Source: Leuctra nigra (lineage: Eukaryota > Arthropoda > Insecta > Plecoptera > Leuctridae). From it: a DNA stretch of 64,000 bases. The first letter of the stretch is position 1, and every line of letters starts with the position of its first letter. The translations under genes were made by a program, and so were the position numbers. The DNA lies in assembly GCA_934045905.1 (NCBI GenBank), contig OW203771.1, positions 16,357,701-16,421,700 on the forward strand. The letters are read 5' to 3'. Of this stretch, positions 62,301 to 64,000 are shown piece by piece. The notes beneath the pieces are model-generated. The model was not told the origin of the DNA and did no database searches. It saw only the letters and a program-made list of their open reading frames with translations.

Positions 62301-62602
62301 AAAATGCAATCACTGAAACTTTATCAATGATTAGCAGATGATTTATAATTAATGAAATGATGATTAGGTCCTCTATATAAAAGTGGTTGCCACTTATCTA
62401 CCGCACCTTAGGTATATAATAGCTATTTTTGTTGGCAGTCAAACCCATTGAAACGCACAATACATCGAACACCCTGAACAAGGCGCAAAGGGAGGGCGCC
62501 AAATACTACTCTTCACCACCAACTTGCCCATCTAGTTTTGTTACTTATGCCAACATCGAAGGTGAAAAAACTCTTAATAATATTTCAGGAATAGTATTCT
62601 AG
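44256..62602 (+). CDS. Type I Ig-superfamily receptor with cytoplasmic ITIM (8 exons, about 535 aa)
   Basis: Cell-surface receptor by architecture; ligand unknown. Exons: 44256-44316, 45753-46127, 50685-51014, 52432-52752, 56051-56170, 56726-56875, 61056-61142, 62439-62602 (or splice at 62561). Every internal exon is phase 1-1. Residues 1-20 signal peptide; 21-145, 146-255 and 256-362 are three Ig-like exons with paired Cys, Trp and potential N-glycosylation sites; about 369-392 transmembrane, followed by LRKC; the tail has Y457 in HIYNSI and Y518 in SFVTYANIE, which fits the ITIM consensus V-x-Y-x-x-I and also pYxN. Inhibitory signalling through SH2 phosphatases is inference. The tail exons are homologous to those at 1115-2003. 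The last exon stops at TAG 62600-62602 if unspliced; a GTGAAA donor at 62562 is the alternative. Further exons in the long introns cannot be excluded. Confidence 0.8.
45370..45715. mobile_element. Foldback family remnant, upstream of receptor exon 2
   Basis: Inverted limbs with TTCAGCACTGAAAAG and CTTTTCAGTGCTCAA, and GGTGCATCG/CGATGCGCC. Degraded. Ends about 40 nt before the exon 2 acceptor. Confidence 0.65.
45753..46127 (+). CDS. Receptor exon 2, Ig-like domain 1
   Basis: 125 codons. First Cys in VQIHCKSN; the F-strand-like motif DLDVSSGRYVF has F where Cys is usual. Extra Cys in TRCRF, YNCSH, VSCNS and FLCEL. Sites NTT, NCS and NST. Donor AATA|GTAAGT. Confidence 0.82.
46441..46503 (+). 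repeat. Short dispersed repeat, copy of 1521-1588
   Basis: Shares TTGGCTGTTGCCAAG, CAACCGATA and GGGACATTGTA with the left receptor intron. Confidence 0.65.
46645..47037. mobile_element. Near-perfect 393-bp palindrome
   Basis: Arms of about 190 bp mirror each other about position 46840 (AACCCGAAAATTTAGTAATT), with ends CTTAAGACGGCTTGGTAGTG. A foldback MITE in receptor intron 2. Confidence 0.9.
47413..47790 (-). repeat. Dispersed repeat, inverted copy of 480-853
   Basis: About 370 bp matching the left-edge repeat in reverse complement, in receptor intron 2. Confidence 0.8.
47791..50416 (+). other. Receptor intron 2, unassigned part
   Basis: AT-rich with G-runs near 48062 and 49541. No exon or paired terminal repeats recognised. 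Confidence 0.5.
50417..50522. mobile_element. Short TIR element, deleted relative of 61191-61626
   Basis: GGTCGGTGACAGGCAAAGATG at the left and TTGCCTGTCCCCCACCCCGAC at the right, the same family as the longer copy at 61191. Confidence 0.65.
50685..51014 (+). CDS. Receptor exon 3, Ig-like domain 2
   Basis: 110 codons. GIICKTEP, CRAAWQG, ACGFTF and DEGYNGLIWCEAS give the B-strand Cys, core Trp and F-strand Cys. A basic RRRR run precedes the first Cys. Confidence 0.82.
51062..51955 (-). mobile_element. Helitron-like repeat (H family), reverse
   Basis: The 3' end reads (minus) GTTACACTGAGCGTTTTCCTAG before T; the 5' end is near TTGAGCGTGCG. Internally it shares the GATCGATCTGAAATTTTG-type blocks of the family. 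Receptor intron 3. Confidence 0.6.
52432..52752 (+). CDS. Receptor exon 4, Ig-like domain 3
   Basis: 107 codons. PPTIDDLYL, LTATCSF, IQWSLAG, NVTLTV and QLICKT follow a C2-type Ig order. Donor GAAG|GTACGT; a Helitron-like repeat begins about 14 nt later. Confidence 0.85.
52767..53180 (+). mobile_element. Helitron-like repeat (H family), 5' part
   Basis: Starts TTGAGCGAGCGAAGCGAGTG about 14 nt after the exon 4 donor. The right end is not resolved. Confidence 0.55.
53380..53600 (-). mobile_element. Foldback family arm remnant
   Basis: Shares ATATGGCCCACC, GAACAATAGTTATGCCGTTT and GGGCCGTGAAAATCGTGAAA with the arms of copies A-D, in copy A orientation. Confidence 0.6.
53681..55229 (+). mobile_element. 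Helitron-like repeat (H family), long copy
   Basis: Starts ATTGAGCGAGAGTAGCGAGC and ends GCGTTACACTGAGCGTTTTC. The final CTAG is CTTG here. The interior (about 54130-54720) is an unrelated AT-rich insertion or divergent core. Confidence 0.55.
55361..55485. mobile_element. Short TIR MITE, 125 bp
   Basis: CAGGGCGGTTATTCTAAAT and ATTTAGAATAACCCTCCTG ends, with inner CCTTGTCGT/ACGACAAGG. Confidence 0.75.
55526..55999. mobile_element. TIR element, 474 bp, 8-bp TSD, just upstream of TM exon
   Basis: Flanked by CTTCGTAT at 55518-55525 and 56000-56007. Inverted ends share GAGACTAGACCTACACTTCC and a GCCCCACCACAC-like C-rich stretch, then GAGCGTCATC. A solo end of this family lies at 35076-35130. Confidence 0.8.
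56051..56170 (+). CDS. Receptor exon 5, transmembrane
   Basis: 40 codons. GSILLFIIVLGIAFVVL spans the membrane, followed by the stop-transfer KLLRKC. Acceptor AATGTTGCAG; a TIR element ends about 45-50 nt upstream. Confidence 0.82.
56726..56875 (+). CDS. Receptor exon 6, cytoplasmic
   Basis: 50 codons, phase 1-1, low complexity, with SSSDPNDVPV and a proline stretch CPLPRPNL. The longer open frame continuing to about 57267 is read-through into intron. Confidence 0.7.
57030..58600. repeat. Diverged repeats in both orientations, receptor intron 6
   Basis: AAAGTGCAGACAAGTGAATTTT recurs near 57890 and 58500 and inverted near 57040-57110, with AAAAAGTCAAAATTTTGAC at 57715 and 58310. Boundaries unclear. 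Confidence 0.5.
58968..59750 (+). mobile_element. Helitron-like repeat (H family), tandem copy 1
   Basis: From TTGAGCGAGCGTCTCC to GCGTTACACTGAGCGTTTTC then CTAG|T. Highly similar to the next copy. Confidence 0.65.
59756..60542 (+). mobile_element. Helitron-like repeat (H family), tandem copy 2
   Basis: Begins about 5 nt after the end of copy 1 and ends TTTTCCTAG|T. Same length class (about 785 bp); the pair is a head-to-tail tandem in receptor intron 6. Confidence 0.65.
61056..61142 (+). CDS. Receptor exon 7, HIYNSIQ motif
   Basis: 29 codons. SHIYNSIQILDEPVPP; the opening is nearly identical to that of 1115-1210. Acceptor GGTTACAG, donor GAAG|GTAAAA. Confidence 0.78.
61191..61626. mobile_element. 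TIR element, 436 bp, receptor intron 7
   Basis: GGTCGGTGACAGGCTAAGTT at the left and AACTTAGCCTGTCCCCGACC at the right, with inner GGTTCAACCATTGACTTC and its inverse. No clear target duplication. Confidence 0.75.
62139..62297 (+). mobile_element. Foldback family remnant
   Basis: CTCCGTGTAAAAATAC, CACTGAAAAGTAGTGATATC and the degraded hairpin end GCAGCTACCGCTCCACTTGAT. It ends about 140 nt before receptor exon 8. Confidence 0.65.
62439..62602 (+). CDS. Receptor exon 8, ITIM exon
   Basis: Acceptor TTGTTGGCAG. Ends CPSSFVTYANIEG; Y518 is in an ITIM-type context. Terminates at TAG 62600 after EKTLNNISGIVF, or splices at 62561. Confidence 0.68.
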
Positions 62603-62654
62603 AACTTAAAAATTCGAAATTCGTTCTGGATCCGATAGAGATACAGTCTGTTTT

Positions 62655-62810
62655 TTTATTGTATGAACTCGCACCAGATGGAGCCACAGTCAGTTGTTCT
62701 GCTAGGCCGAGAAAGACTTCATTGCGCGCTCACCTTGCAATGTTGTCTTTCTCGGCCTAACAGAACAACTGACTATGTCTCGGTCTGTAGAGAGTTCAAG
62801 CATAGGAAAA
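62655..62810. mobile_element. Hairpin-forming short element (strong 85-nt stem-loop at 62689-62773)
   Basis: The inner 37-bp stem has only about three mismatches (GTCAGTTGTTCTG / CAGAACAACTGAC; GGCCGAGAAAGAC / GTCTTTCTCGGCC) and an 11-nt loop. Outer degenerate complementarity suggests a decayed MITE; the core also resembles a pre-miRNA. Confidence 0.6.
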
Positions 62811-62820
62811 ACGAACTGTA

Positions 62821-63003
62821 GACCACATTTTAAATTATCTAGATAGTTCTGCTTTTCAAAAAAAAATCATATGCAGTACCGTGATCCTCATATCTATAGT
62901 GTTTTTCAACAATGGATCATTACATGAATAGATATTAGAATCACGGTAATGCATATGAAATTTTTTGAAAAGCAGAGCGAACTAGATAATTTATAATGTG
63001 GTC
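62821..63003. mobile_element. TA-flanked hairpin MITE, second copy
   Basis: Same family as 18738-18918; TA at 62819-62820 and 63004-63005. Confidence 0.85.
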
Positions 63004-63301
63004 TATTGCTATTCGGTGAATCTTATTCGGGCCGAATCTGGAATTTGAAAGTTATAAAAGTGCCCCAGGGTTCATTGCACTTAAGAAGTATCATATCATA
63101 TTTAGAGGGCGGTTTTACACTTCGCCAGCCAATGGGCTTCTAAACTCCAAGCTAGAATAGAGCGCGCCACGGGGGATCGTACCTGGTTGCTATGGAAACA
63201 GTAAAATATTTGTTGATTTGTCTAAATTGAAAACAAAATAAGTTGTTTGACATAAAGTGATCTTCTAGTATGAAAAGTAAGTAATTGAAACTATGTCTAG
63301 A

Positions 63302-64000
63302 CTAGGAAACGCTCTGAGTAACGCGTTGATGAGCGAGCCCGGATACGCGCAACACCTCGAACCAAAATTCTGTCTATCGAAAATGTCAATAAAAGCCAAT
63401 AATTCTAAAATTTCGTCGCAGACTTGTATAAAAATCTAAAAAAAAAATCCTAAAATATTGGTCCAAATAACCACGCAATGCTTTAAGTTGATCGATTGAA
63501 CCTTTATGATTGAACGGTTCCTTGTTAATTTTCAAAAATCACAGGATCTATTTCAAAAAATATACCTGGGACCACTCATATGATATAAGTGTGTGTACAC
63601 AATATCAGATCGACTGTTGAACGGTCATTATCAGTTTCATATGCGTTTGAAAGTTTCTGCTCTAACTACCTTGCCTTGAACTGAAAAGTCGCAGTCGCCG
63701 TGAATTTGACAGCCAACACGCAAAATGTCCGTAAAATGTCAATAACTTTTGGATTTAAACACAGATTAGTATGAAAATTGTCAAAAATGCAGATAATATT
63801 GGTCCCAACCCTCGTGCGAAGTTTTAAGTTGGTCGGTCAACCGGTTCGAGTTTAAATTACAAAAATCACCGGAAAAATGGTTTCAAATTTGAACCAATGG
63901 GAGGATTTGGCTGAAACTTTTTATGATTGGGTACAATATTGGTTGCAATGATTTTGCTAAATTTCAAATTGATTGGACTAACCAATAGAAAGATAATTTT
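63302..64000 (-). mobile_element. Helitron-like repeat (H family), runs off the window
   Basis: Reverse copy: CTAGGAAACGCTCTGAGTAA at the left, with internal sequence like that of 51062-51955. Truncated by the window end. Confidence 0.55.

Overview
This is a eukaryotic nuclear window from an invertebrate, most likely an arthropod. It is AT-rich, its introns are packed with short non-autonomous transposons, and it carries an insect-type laccase with a Cys-rich N-terminus and a CYP3-clan (CYP6/CYP9-like) P450. I cannot fix the species; a hexapod such as a hemipteran is a guess. No rRNA, CRISPR or prokaryotic features are seen, and I recognised no intact transposase or reverse transcriptase. Gene models were assembled by hand from reading-frame continuity, GT/AG junctions and intron phase. 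All three complete models close in frame. || Layout: (1) 1-2003, the 3' cytoplasmic-tail exons of an immunoglobulin-receptor-like gene (+) that begins upstream of the window. (2) 2004-11428, a repeat-rich spacer holding two copies of a foldback element family facing each other, a 48-bp minisatellite and a nested hAT MITE. (3) 11429-28232, a complete 12-exon multicopper oxidase/laccase (+, 750 aa, signal peptide, all four copper motifs). (4) 28792-41368, a complete 7-exon microsomal cytochrome P450 (-, 503 aa), tail-to-tail with the oxidase; their predicted poly(A) sites overlap. (5) 44256-62602, an 8-exon type I membrane receptor (+): signal peptide, three Ig-like exons, a transmembrane exon and a tail with a conserved tyrosine motif and a consensus ITIM. 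Its tail exons resemble those at the left edge, so a receptor gene family flanks the oxidase/P450 pair. || How the genes relate: laccase (secreted, cuticle or extracellular oxidation) and P450 (ER monooxygenase) have no shared operon-like logic; they are simply convergent neighbours. The two Ig-receptor loci are paralogues on the same strand. || Most notable: the Ig/ITIM receptor with one domain per phase 1-1 exon; three separate exon-edge minisatellites inside the laccase gene (115 bp, 112 bp x13 and 121 bp), two repeatedly copying a 3' splice site and one the stop-codon region; a 1.8-kb inverted mosaic element with a 9-bp target duplication inserted about 35 bp from a P450 splice donor; and a dispersed foldback family that carries an array of ETS-CRE-like sites.
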